Of a stretch of DNA of 64,000 bases, positions 17,996 to 26,108 are shown in pieces. The DNA is taken from assembly GCF_019048845.1 (NCBI RefSeq), contig NZ_CP077425.1, forward strand, positions 868,001-932,000, in the 5' to 3' direction. The DNA comes from Vibrio mimicus. Its GTDB lineage: Bacteria; Pseudomonadota; Gammaproteobacteria; Enterobacterales; Vibrionaceae. Position 1 is the first letter of the stretch. Every line of letters starts with the position of its first letter. A program made the position numbers and the translations under genes. The notes under the pieces were generated by a model, which saw only the letters and a list, made by a program, of their open reading frames with translations, searched no databases and was not told where the DNA came from.

Positions 17996-19408
17996 TTGAG
18001 TACCGTTACTACACCTCAACCGACGCTGACTGCGCGTCGTAAAACCCTCTATTTTCTCACTTGGCGTTGGCATTTTTATGCGGGCCTGTTTGTGGTGCCT
18101 TTTATGTTGATGTTGGCGCTGACGGGCTTAGTCATGTTGTTTGATGATGAAATTGAACAAGCTCGCTACGCCGAGGTATTAAACGTTACACCACAAACGC
18201 AGGTCATGCCTGTTTCTCAGCAGCTTGCGGCAGTACAAAAGGCGTATCCAGAAGCGCAAGTTACCCAGTTTATTCCTGCGCCTCAGCCGGATTTAGCCAA
18301 CCGTTTTTCTGTGCGGTTTAGCGATGGTTCAACCCAATTTGTCACGGTTAACCCTTATAGTGCTGTGGTTCTGGGCGTCATTGATCGTAGCGAAAGCTGG
18401 TATGAATGGGCGAACAGCATTCACGGTACCTTATTGATTGGTGATTGGGGCGACTATTTGATTGAAGTCGCGGCGAGCTTGGGGATGATTTTACTGGTGA
18501 GTGGAGTCTATTTATGGTTGCCGCTCGATAACGCACGTAAAGCGGGGTTTCTCAAAATCCGAGTGGGCAGTGGTGCGCGAATTTTCTGGCGTGATCTGCA
18601 CGCTAACTTAGGCGGCATGCTTTCATTGGTCCTACTGTTTTTCCTGATTTCCGGTCTCTCTTGGGCGGGCATTTGGGGCGGAAAACTAGTGCAGGCATGG
18701 AATACCTTCCCGACGTATTACACTTGGGGAGAAAAACCGCAATCGGTACTCACGCATGCGGATTTAAACCACGGCTCAGAAAAAGAGATGCCTTGGAACT
18801 TAGAGCAAACGCCAGTACCGCAATCGCATCATCATGGGGGGGAGCATGAGAGAGTCGCGACCAATGCCACTATTGGTATTGACCAAGTGATCGCTCAGGC
18901 CAAGGCGCTCGGTTTTACGCAGTACCGCGTTGCTTTTCCGCGTGGGGAAACGGGCGTTTATACTGTTTCTGCCAATACCATGGCTGGCGATATTGTCGAT
19001 CCGCGTGATGATCGCACCGCGCATTTTGACCAATATTCTGGTGCGTTACTCACCGAGGTTACTTGGCAAGATTATTCGCCATTTGCCAAAGCGATGGCGG
19101 CGGGGATTTCGCTGCACCAAGGCGATCTGAGTGTATGGAACAAAATAGCCAACGTGCTGTTTTGTCTCGCTTTCATTCTGATCTCTGTCACAGGTGTGGT
19201 GATGTGGTGGCTGCGCCGCCCAACCGGTCAAGCTCGACTAGGTGTTCCGCCACGTTTTGAGCAAGATGGAGTATGGAAAGCAGGCTTAGCCACGTTACTG
19301 GTGATTGGTGTGGCATTCCCACTGGCAGGAGTAACGATTGTTGTTGCTCTGCTGCTTGATGGGTTATTGGTGAGCCGTATTGCTAAGCTGAAAGTCGCTT
19401 TTAGTTAA
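17996..19408 (+). CDS. PepSY-associated membrane protein
   Basis: A 470-residue inner-membrane protein of the PepSY_TM family. Hydrophobic segments lie near residues 23-50, 155-175, 200-225, 377-400 and 430-460, with two large periplasmic parts; one has a His-rich stretch (S-H-H-H-G-G-E-H-E) near residue 277-285. Relatives are tied to iron-siderophore reduction or copper handling. The start is TTG at 17996, supported by AAGGAAG eight bases upstream and by the conserved R-R-K-T-L-Y-F-L-T-W-R-W-H that follows. It sits 111 bases behind the DUF2946 gene, probably in one operon, and ends at a shared terminator. Confidence 0.82.
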   Translation: MSTVTTPQPTLTARRKTLYFLTWRWHFYAGLFVVPFMLMLALTGLVMLFDDEIEQARYAEVLNVTPQTQVMPVSQQLAAVQKAYPEAQVTQFIPAPQPDLANRFSVRFSDGSTQFVTVNPYSAVVLGVIDRSESWYEWANSIHGTLLIGDWGDYLIEVAASLGMILLVSGVYLWLPLDNARKAGFLKIRVGSGARIFWRDLHANLGGMLSLVLLFFLISGLSWAGIWGGKLVQAWNTFPTYYTWGEKPQSVLTHADLNHGSEKEMPWNLEQTPVPQSHHHGGEHERVATNATIGIDQVIAQAKALGFTQYRVAFPRGETGVYTVSANTMAGDIVDPRDDRTAHFDQYSGALLTEVTWQDYSPFAKAMAAGISLHQGDLSVWNKIANVLFCLAFILISVTGVVMWWLRRPTGQARLGVPPRFEQDGVWKAGLATLLVIGVAFPLAGVTIVVALLLDGLLVSRIAKLKVAFS

Positions 19409-19431
19409 GTGATAAGTACGTAAAGAATGTA

Positions 19432-19460
19432 CAGGCCAGTTTCGATTGGCCTGATTTTTT
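19432..19460. terminator. Terminator between convergent genes
   Basis: CAGGCCA at 19432-19438 pairs with TGGCCTG at 19447-19452 and neighbours, followed on the plus strand by ATTTTTT, directly at the stop of the convergent VOC gene. Confidence 0.85.
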
Positions 19461-19842
19461 AGGCTTGATACAGCTCAAGTGGCAATCCATCTGGGTCAGC
19501 AAAAAAGGTGTAGGCTTTGCCTGTGTATTCATCGATGCGGATCGGTTCCACACTCACGCCTTGTTGCTCTAGCTGGGTCTTTATTTCTGCCACATCATCC
19601 ACCACAAACGCCAAATGGCGCAGCCCTTGCGCCTCCGGAAAACTTGGCCGCTCAGGTGCGTTAGGAAAAGAGAACAACTCAATCTGCGAACCATCGGGCA
19701 GGGCTAAATCCAGCTTGTAAGAGTCTCGCGCGGCGCGGTAGTTTTCTGCTACAACGCGCAAGCCGAGAATTTCTGTATAAAACGCTTTCGAACGTGGGTA
19801 ATCCGAACAAATGATCGCAACATGATGAATGCGTTTTAGCAT
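19459..19842 (-). CDS. VOC-family (glyoxalase-like) protein, YaeR type
   Basis: A 127-residue single-domain vicinal-oxygen-chelate protein: H-H-V-A-I-I-C-S-D (His near residue 6), I-E-L-F-S-F (Glu near 54), L-R-H-L-A-F-V-V-D-D (His near 75) and L-P-L-E-L-Y (Glu near 122) supply the metal ligands of the fold. It resembles E. coli YaeR, whose reaction is not proven; glyoxalase I activity is possible but not shown. Its start overlaps the end of the LysR gene by seven bases, so the two are one transcript. Confidence 0.85.
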   Translation of the reverse strand: MLKRIHHVAIICSDYPRSKAFYTEILGLRVVAENYRAARDSYKLDLALPDGSQIELFSFPNAPERPSFPEAQGLRHLAFVVDDVAEIKTQLEQQGVSVEPIRIDEYTGKAYTFFADPDGLPLELYQA

Positions 19843-20774
19843 GTGGACTCCTTACCATTGAGCTTAGGACTGAGGTGTTCGAGCACAAAATCAATAAACA
19901 CCCGTAGGCGAGCCGGCATGTATTTGGTCTGCGCGTACTGCATGGCAATCGCGCCATGATAATTACTCTTAATATTCCACTCTTGCAGCACTTGCACTAC
20001 CTTGCCCGCAGCCAGCGCATCTTGCACCACAAAATCATGGAAAATGCCGATGCCAAGGTGATTCTTCACCCCAGTTAAACGTAACTGCGATTGGTTCACG
20101 GCGTAACGACCACTCACCGCCACTGTGTGTGTTTCGCGGCCTTTGGCAAACGTCCAGATATGATCTTTATCGGTTTCAGCGAGGTAGAGACAATCATGCT
20201 CGGCTAAATCGGTGGGGTGAATCGGTGTACCCCGTTGTGCCAAATATTCAGGGCTGGCACACAACACCAAATTGGTTTTGCATAGCTCGCGCAGCACTAA
20301 GTTTTCATCCGGCTTATCTGTTAGGCGAAAGGCGACATCAATATTGTATTTGAAGAGATCAATGTCACCATCGGCGGCTCGCAACTTGAGCTGAATATGC
20401 GGATATTGAGCGAGGAAGGGCACCACAAACGGCTGCAATACGGAGTTTAAAAACGCCTCTGGCGCAGCAACCGTCAGTGCGCCAGCAGGTTCGGCATGTT
20501 CCGAACTGGAGATTTCGATCGCTTGCTGCGCCGCATTGACCATTAGTAGGCTTTGGTCATACACCTTTTGCCCTGCTTGGGTGATGATGAGTTTGCGCGT
20601 CGTGCGTTCAAACAGTTTGACTGACAAGGCTTGCTCAAGGCGAGTAATCAGCTTACTGAGCGCGGAAGGTGTTACGCCAAGTTTGCTGGCCGCAGCGGTA
20701 AAACTGCCTTCATTGACCACCACAATAAAAGTGGCGAGGTCGGGTAGTAGGGCAATCAATTTGGGAAGTAACAT
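19836..20774 (-). CDS. LysR-family transcriptional regulator
   Basis: A 312-residue regulator. Residues about 5-65 hold the winged helix-turn-helix (F-T-A-A-A-S-K-L-G-V-T-P-S-A-L-S-K-L-I-T-R-L-E) and L-F-E-R-T-T-R-K that ends it; the rest is the two-lobed effector domain, of the group that regulates aldehyde- and quinone-related genes. It is co-transcribed with the VOC gene behind it, and such pairs often respond to reactive carbonyls, which is inference. I prefer ATG at 20774; the reading is open to a TTG at 20798. Confidence 0.88.
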   Translation of the reverse strand: MLLPKLIALLPDLATFIVVVNEGSFTAAASKLGVTPSALSKLITRLEQALSVKLFERTTRKLIITQAGQKVYDQSLLMVNAAQQAIEISSSEHAEPAGALTVAAPEAFLNSVLQPFVVPFLAQYPHIQLKLRAADGDIDLFKYNIDVAFRLTDKPDENLVLRELCKTNLVLCASPEYLAQRGTPIHPTDLAEHDCLYLAETDKDHIWTFAKGRETHTVAVSGRYAVNQSQLRLTGVKNHLGIGIFHDFVVQDALAAGKVVQVLQEWNIKSNYHGAIAMQYAQTKYMPARLRVFIDFVLEHLSPKLNGKESTC

Positions 20775-20877
20775 AAGTGTCGATGAGTCGGCCAACAAGT
20801 GGCGTCACTGTCGCAGAATCATCGGGTAAATGCAATTTGGTGAAACTAAAGTGAGGGGTTGTCGGGCAAGAACAGTA

Positions 20878-20904
20878 TCCCGCCTAGATCTAGATATAGG
20901 CGGG
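20878..20904 (-). terminator. Hairpin behind metY
   Basis: TCCCGCCT at 20878-20885 pairs with AGGCGGGA at 20897-20904. It lies 17 bases behind the metY stop on the minus strand but lacks a T-run. Confidence 0.55.
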
Positions 20905-20920
20905 ACAAGGTACGCATCCC

Positions 20921-22189
20921 TTATGCGTTCAGCGCTTGTTCTAAGTCGGCCAGAATGTCATCGATGTGTTCAATCCCGACTGAAAGGCGGATCATCTCCG
21001 GTTTCACGCCCGCTTTGAATTGCTCCTCTTCACTCATTTGACGGTGAGTGGTGGACGCAGGGTGGCAAGCGAGCGATTTGGCATCCCCGATATTGACCAA
21101 GCGTTTGAAGATTTGCAGCGCATCGTAAAAACGCACGCCTGCTTCATAACCGTCTTTCAAACCAAAGGACAAAATCGCCGAAGGTTTACCGCCCATGTAT
21201 TTTTGCGCCAGCGCGTAATACGGCGAGTCTTCCAATCCGGCATAGCTCACCCAACTGACTTTGGGATGCTGCTTGAGGTACTGCGCGACTTTCAGCGCGT
21301 TTTCGGTGTGGCGCTCCATACGTAGTGGCAGCGTTTCCAAACCTTGCAGGATCATGAAGGCGTTCATGGGTGAGAGGGCAGAGCCAGTATTGCGCAGTGG
21401 CACAGTACGCGCACGGCCAATAAAGGCAGCATCGCCAAAGGCTTCGGTGTACACCACGCCGTGATAAGACGGTTCTGGTTGATTAAATACCGGGAAGCGG
21501 TCTTTGTGTTGCGCCCACGGGAACTTACCTGAATCGACAATCACGCCGCCCAAAGTGGTGCCGTGTCCGCCACAATATTTGGTCAGCGAGTGGACGACGA
21601 TGTCCGCACCAAAGTGAATGGGTTTGCACAATGCAGGGCTAGCGACCGTGTTATCGACCATCATGGGCACACCTTTGGCGTGAGCTAAATCTGCGAGGCG
21701 TTGTAAATCAATGATGTTACCCGCCGGGTTGCCAATGCTTTCGCAGTACACCGCTTTGGTCTTGTCATCGATAAGCTCAATCAAGCTCTCTGGGCGATCA
21801 TCCTTGGCGAAGCGCACTTCAATCCCTTGGCTTGGCAACATATGCGCAAACAGGGTGTAGGTGCCGCCATACAGTTGCGGGGTGGAAACAATGTTATCGC
21901 CCGCTTGCGCCAACGTCAGAATCGCGTAGTTGATAGCTGCACTGCCCGCACTCACTACCAACGCGCCAATTCCGCCTTCGAGGGCGGCCATGCGCTTTTC
22001 CAACACATCATTGGTCGGGTTCATGATCCGCGTATAAATGTTGCCCGGTACGGCCAAGTTGAACAGGTCTGCGCCGTGTTGTGCGTTATCAAATTCGTAA
22101 GCGACCGTTTGGTAAATCGGAGTTGCCACCGATTTGGTGGTCGGGTCGGTGGTGTAACCAAAATGGATAGCAAGAGTTTCGTCTTTCAT
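20921..22189 (-). CDS. metY: O-acetylhomoserine sulfhydrylase
   Basis: A 422-residue PLP enzyme of the Cys/Met metabolism family that makes homocysteine from O-acetylhomoserine and sulfide; related enzymes may use other thiols. The start E-T-L-A-I-H-F-G-Y and Y-T-R-I-M-N-P-T-N are family marks; the PLP-binding Lys is in H-S-L-T-K-Y-C-G-G-H-G near residue 210. ATG at 22189 has AAGGACGG upstream; the reading is open 18 codons further but that stretch shows no ribosome site. It is transcribed away from kbl. Confidence 0.92.
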   Translation of the reverse strand: MKDETLAIHFGYTTDPTTKSVATPIYQTVAYEFDNAQHGADLFNLAVPGNIYTRIMNPTNDVLEKRMAALEGGIGALVVSAGSAAINYAILTLAQAGDNIVSTPQLYGGTYTLFAHMLPSQGIEVRFAKDDRPESLIELIDDKTKAVYCESIGNPAGNIIDLQRLADLAHAKGVPMMVDNTVASPALCKPIHFGADIVVHSLTKYCGGHGTTLGGVIVDSGKFPWAQHKDRFPVFNQPEPSYHGVVYTEAFGDAAFIGRARTVPLRNTGSALSPMNAFMILQGLETLPLRMERHTENALKVAQYLKQHPKVSWVSYAGLEDSPYYALAQKYMGGKPSAILSFGLKDGYEAGVRFYDALQIFKRLVNIGDAKSLACHPASTTHRQMSEEEQFKAGVKPEMIRLSVGIEHIDDILADLEQALNA

Positions 22190-22498
22190 AGTCCGTCCTT
22201 TGACTGGATTGTTAATAAGCCATCTTTGAAGTTTCATGCTCATAAATCAAGCGTTCGCGATTCAACACGAGATGCATGACACAGCGAATCCTCGATAAGA
22301 TTGGCTAGAAAGTGTATCTGTGCCTGAGATTCACGAATGCTTTTCCGTTACCGCAGATAATCGCTTGCGTGAGCTTGGATTACACTAAGGGAAAGGTTTT
22401 TACAGTGTAAATATACCCTTGCGACTTGAAGCATTGCCGCTAAGTATCTTAGGTATAGATCCTGTTACCCACAAAACAAAAACAAGAAGGAACACGCA
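22190..22498. promoter_or_regulatory. Divergent metY / kbl promoter region with a palindrome
   Basis: About 0.3 kb. TTTACA-G-TGTAAA at 22399-22411 is a perfect palindrome 88 bases before kbl, set inside a wider repeat (TTACACT at 22380-22386 with AGTGTAA at 22404-22410). It could be an operator or a hairpin. I see no SAM or glycine riboswitch core. Confidence 0.4.
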
Positions 22499-23692
22499 AT
22501 GTCTTCTGCTTTTTATCAGCAAATCCGAACTCAGCTTGGGGAAGTGAAAGCTGAAGGGCTTTATAAATCCGAACGTGTGATCACCTCGCAGCAACAAGCG
22601 GCGGTCGAGATTTCTACGGGTGAAGAAGTTCTGAACTTCTGCGCCAATAATTACCTTGGCTTAGCCAATCACCCTGCGCTGATTGAAGCGGCGAAAGATG
22701 GGATGGACAGCCACGGCTTTGGTATGGCTTCGGTGCGTTTCATCTGTGGTACGCAAGATATCCATAAACAGCTGGAACAGAAACTCTCTCAATTCTTAGG
22801 TAAAGAAGACACCATTCTTTACACCTCATGCTTTGATGCTAACGCAGGTTTGTTTGAAACCCTGCTCGATAAAGAAGATGCGATCATCTCTGATGCGCTA
22901 AACCACGCTTCAATCATTGATGGTGTGCGCCTGTGTAAAGCGATGCGTTTCCGTTACTCGAACAACAACATGCAAGAGCTAGAAGAGCAACTTATCGCGG
23001 CAGATGCTGCCGGCGCTCGTCATAAGCTCATCGTCACGGATGGCGTGTTCTCAATGGATGGCGTAGTGGCTAACTTGCCTGCAATCTGTGACTTGGCGGA
23101 TAAATACAACGCCTTAGTGATGGTGGATGATTCTCACGCGGTGGGCTTCATGGGCGCGAATAGTCGTGGCACACACGAATACCACGATGTGATTGACCGC
23201 ATCGACATCATCACCGGTACGCTAGGCAAAGCCATGGGCGGCGCATCCGGCGGTTACACTTCCGGTAAGAAAGAGGTGATTGATTGGCTGCGTCAACGTT
23301 CACGTCCATACCTATTCTCTAACTCGGTTGCACCTTCGATTGTTGCGGCGTCACTGCGTGTGTTGGATCTGCTGCAAGAGAGTGGCGATCTGCGTGAGCG
23401 CCTATGGGAAAACGCAGCGCACTTTCGTACTCGTATGGAAGCGGCGGGTTTCACCATGGGTGGCGCTGATCACGCCATCATTCCCATCATGCTAGGCGAT
23501 GCCAAAGTGGCTGCAGAATTTGCGGAACGCGCACTGGCCAAAGGCATTTACGTTATTGGTTTCTCATTCCCGGTTGTACCAAAGGGACAAGCGCGCATTC
23601 GTACGCAAATGTCAGCCGCACACAGCCGTGAACAACTGGACAAAGCCATCGACGCCTTCATTGAAGTCGGTCGTGATATGGGACTCATTTAA
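22499..23692 (+). CDS. kbl: 2-amino-3-ketobutyrate CoA ligase (glycine C-acetyltransferase)
   Basis: A 397-residue PLP enzyme of the alpha-oxoamine synthase family; it splits 2-amino-3-ketobutyrate with CoA into glycine and acetyl-Co[10 protein letters not shown] is near residue 51, the PLP-contact H-A-S-I-I-D-G near 137, D-D-S-H-A-V-G near 210 and the PLP Lys in [10 protein letters not shown] near 244. The length equals the E. coli enzyme (398). GAAGGAA precedes the start. tdh follows after two bases, so both threonine-degradation steps are one operon. Confidence 0.97.
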   Translation: MSSAFYQQIRTQLGEVKAEGLYKSERVITSQQQAAVEISTGEEVLNFCANNYLGLANHPALIEAAKDGMDSHGFGMASVRFICGTQDIHKQLEQKLSQFLGKEDTILYTSCFDANAGLFETLLDKEDAIISDALNHASIIDGVRLCKAMRFRYSNNNMQELEEQLIAADAAGARHKLIVTDGVFSMDGVVANLPAICDLADKYNALVMVDDSHAVGFMGANSRGTHEYHDVIDRIDIITGTLGKAMGGASGGYTSGKKEVIDWLRQRSRPYLFSNSVAPSIVAASLRVLDLLQESGDLRERLWENAAHFRTRMEAAGFTMGGADHAIIPIMLGDAKVAAEFAERALAKGIYVIGFSFPVVPKGQARIRTQMSAAHSREQLDKAIDAFIEVGRDMGLI

Positions 23693-23694
23693 TT

Positions 23695-24726
23695 ATGAAA
23701 ATCAAAGCACTTTCAAAACTGAAACCAGAGCAGGGCATCTGGATGAACGAAGTGGACATGCCTGAGCTTGGCCACAACGACCTGCTGATCAAAATTAAGA
23801 AAACTGCCATTTGTGGCACTGACGTACACATTTATAACTGGGATGAGTGGTCACAAAAAACCATTCCAGTACCTATGGTGGTTGGCCACGAATACGTGGG
23901 TGAAGTGGTTGGCATTGGCCAAGAAGTGCGTGGCTTCCAAATTGGTGATCGCGTTTCTGGTGAAGGTCACATCACTTGTGGTCACTGTCGTAACTGCCGT
24001 GGCGGCCGTACGCATCTGTGTCGCAACACCATTGGTGTGGGCGTAAACCGCACTGGTTGTTTCTCTGAATATTTGGTGATCCCTGCGTTTAACGCATTCA
24101 AGATTCCAGATGGTATTTCAGATGATCTGGCGTCTATTTTTGACCCATTTGGTAACGCAGTGCATACCGCGCTTTCTTTCGACTTAGTAGGTGAAGATGT
24201 GTTGATCACCGGTGCTGGCCCCATCGGCATTATGGCAGCTGCTGTTGCGAAACACGTTGGTGCGCGCCATGTGGTGATCACCGATGTGAACGAATACCGC
24301 CTTGATTTAGCACGTAAAATGGGTGTAACTCGCGCTGTGAACGTTGCGGAACAAAACCTAGAAGAGGTGATGAAAGAGCTCGGCATGACCGAAGGCTTTG
24401 ATGTGGGCTTAGAGATGTCTGGCGTACCAAGTGCGTTCAGTGCCATGCTGAAAACCATGAACTACGGTGGCCGCATCGCTCTGTTAGGTATTCCACCGTC
24501 ATCCATGGCGATTGATTGGAACCAAGTGATCTTCAAAGGCCTTGTTATTAAAGGGATTTATGGAAGGGAAATGTTCGAAACTTGGTATAAGATGGCGAGC
24601 CTCATTCAATCGGGTCTCGATATCAGCCCAATTATCACTCACCATTTCAAAGTGGATGACTTCCAAAAAGGCTTCGACATCATGCGCAGCGGGGCTTCCG
24701 GCAAAGTTATCCTCGATTGGCAGTAA
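23695..24726 (+). CDS. tdh: L-threonine 3-dehydrogenase
   Basis: A 343-residue zinc medium-chain dehydrogenase that oxidises threonine to 2-amino-3-ketobutyrate with NAD. The catalytic zinc site is in A-I-C-G-T-D-V-H (Cys near 38) and G-H-E-Y-V-G-E (His near 63); the structural zinc site has four Cys in C-G-H-C-R-N-C-x(6)-C near 93-107; the NAD fold is G-A-G-P-I-G near 172-177. It starts two bases after kbl and is followed by a strong terminator, after which the chromosome changes character. Confidence 0.97.
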   Translation: MKIKALSKLKPEQGIWMNEVDMPELGHNDLLIKIKKTAICGTDVHIYNWDEWSQKTIPVPMVVGHEYVGEVVGIGQEVRGFQIGDRVSGEGHITCGHCRNCRGGRTHLCRNTIGVGVNRTGCFSEYLVIPAFNAFKIPDGISDDLASIFDPFGNAVHTALSFDLVGEDVLITGAGPIGIMAAAVAKHVGARHVVITDVNEYRLDLARKMGVTRAVNVAEQNLEEVMKELGMTEGFDVGLEMSGVPSAFSAMLKTMNYGGRIALLGIPPSSMAIDWNQVIFKGLVIKGIYGREMFETWYKMASLIQSGLDISPIITHHFKVDDFQKGFDIMRSGASGKVILDWQ

Positions 24727-24741
24727 CCGAAAATCTCCCCA

Positions 24742-24772
24742 CAGAGCGCTCCGTAAGGGGCGCTTTGTTTTT
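24742..24772 (+). terminator. Terminator of kbl-tdh
   Basis: CAGAGCGCTCC pairs with GGGGCGCTTTG (one G-U pair) around GTAA, followed by TTTTT. Confidence 0.9.
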
Positions 24773-24778
24773 GGCTAA

Positions 24779-24798
24779 TACTGTTTTTATAAACAGTA
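24779..24798. promoter_or_regulatory. LexA (SOS) box without an adjacent gene
   Basis: TA-CTGT-TTTTATAA-ACAG-TA matches the enterobacterial/Vibrio LexA consensus taCTGT-N8-ACAGta, with perfect outer halves and AT-only centre. No open reading frame begins within several hundred bases on either strand in a fitting position, so it is likely left over from a lost SOS-controlled gene of the island. Confidence 0.6.
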
Positions 24799-25248
24799 AA
24801 GTGGAAAATACGACCGAATCTAGCCTTTCAAAAAGCCCCAATTTAGCCCTAATTTACCTCGATACAGATCCCTAAAAAGTAAGATTTAGCCCTAAAGCTC
24901 ATGGTCCTATTTTGGATAGCTGATCGCTTCGAAGGGTAGAGCGAAATGTTGCTCTTACAAAAGACCCAAAGTGTTCCTACTAAATCGTTTTTGGACAAAA
25001 ACGCGTTAGGTCGCCTGCTGTGTCAGGTGAATTTCGGGTAAATATTTCTATGGGATATACCCATTCAGAGGCTTTTAATCGTTGGTGTATATTCCTGCGA
25101 TCCCTTACCAAATGTCCGATGGAACGTTACCAGTCTTCCGCTAACGATTTACCCATCGAAATATCAATCTGAATCGCTCCGAATTCAGTCCTGAGCAGTT
25201 CATCCAATTGAATTTGGCACCAAACGACTATTTTTACTAGACGGTAAA

Positions 25249-25494
25249 CTACTTGTTAAATATTGCTTCGATTTGAATAAATTTTTCCAATTCAAATTGG
25301 TCAAGCTTTTTAAGATCAGACTCATTCTCGCCGTCTTCGTAATAGTCTAGTAACTTAGGAGGAACGCCATAATCACTTGCTAGCCGTCCTTTTTCAGTTG
25401 TTGCATTGTATTCAAGCTTGAGTAATAGGCGCTCTATCCCCGCAACTTCTTCTATATCAAAATTATTATTTGATGAAATGGCATATTTATACAT
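25249..25494 (-). pseudogene. hamB extreme C-terminal fragment, shifted frame
   Basis: An 81-codon reading beginning M-Y-K-Y-A-I-S-S. Its frame is open upstream to about 25540, where it overlaps the end of the previous fragment; the join near the A-run at 25530-25532 restores one continuous helical protein end. It contains E-V-A-G-I-E-R-L-L-L-K-L-E-Y-N-A-T. It could instead be a small separate gene, but no ribosome site supports that. Confidence 0.6.
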
Positions 25495-25520
25495 AAGGTT
25501 GAATACACCAAGATACTTAA

Positions 25521-25979
25521 CTAACTGGATTTCAGAGTACTGAAAATAAAATCAGATGACTCTCTAATGGCTTCATCTATAGTATAAGGACGTTCACCTT
25601 TTTTAGTCTGCTTCGTTTTGTTTTCCACAATATATTGAACAGAGCCATGAAATCCACTTTTTAAGTATGAATTAAGCATAAACACTATGACTGAATACTG
25701 CCTATCAGCATTTTTACCTTTTGCTGCTGCTTTATAATCAATTAATCGCTGTAATTTATCGCTTGTCACAATAGGTCTGAATGAATTAAGCACAACCTGA
25801 AAACCATCAAAATCTAGAAACATTTGACTGTTTATTGCTTTGATTAGTTTACGTATTGTCTGATGATGCATTGGCGAGAATTTAATAATGTTGTCATAAA
25901 CTACTATTTTATGGCTGTGTGAAATAACCTTGTACATGGCCATAATTTCATCTGGAATAGCTCTTTTTTGTTGCTCCAT
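25521..25979 (-). pseudogene. hamB middle/C-terminal fragment after the in-frame stop
   Basis: A 152-codon reading that begins M-E-Q-Q-K-R-A-I-P-D-E. It is in the same frame as the helicase core and the frame is open upstream for 43 more codons to the TAA at 26109, so it is the interrupted continuation of HamB and not an independent gene. No ribosome site stands before its ATG. Confidence 0.75.
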
Positions 25980-26108
25980 TAAAATACTTCGTTTCCGTTC
26001 AATATCTTCTCTACTTAGGAAAGCTTCATCAGTAATAAAATAATCTATTTCGTCTTTTTCAACCTCTGCGTCATAATTCTTGTGTTTAATTACATCATCA
26101 TTTCCGTC

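Larger units (their letters stand above)
24727..25248. other. Non-coding left end of the island
   Basis: About 0.5 kb with the tdh terminator, the LexA-type box, a repeated ATTTAGCCCTAA (24841-24852 and 24885-24895 approx.), an inverted repeat at 24986-25003 (CGTTTTT with AAAAACG) and no gene. No mak gene remnant was found in any frame. Confidence 0.5.

Noticed and set aside
25040..25175. Imperfect inverted repeat resembling a retron or intron RNA
   Set aside because: Pairing is patchy and no reverse transcriptase gene is near.
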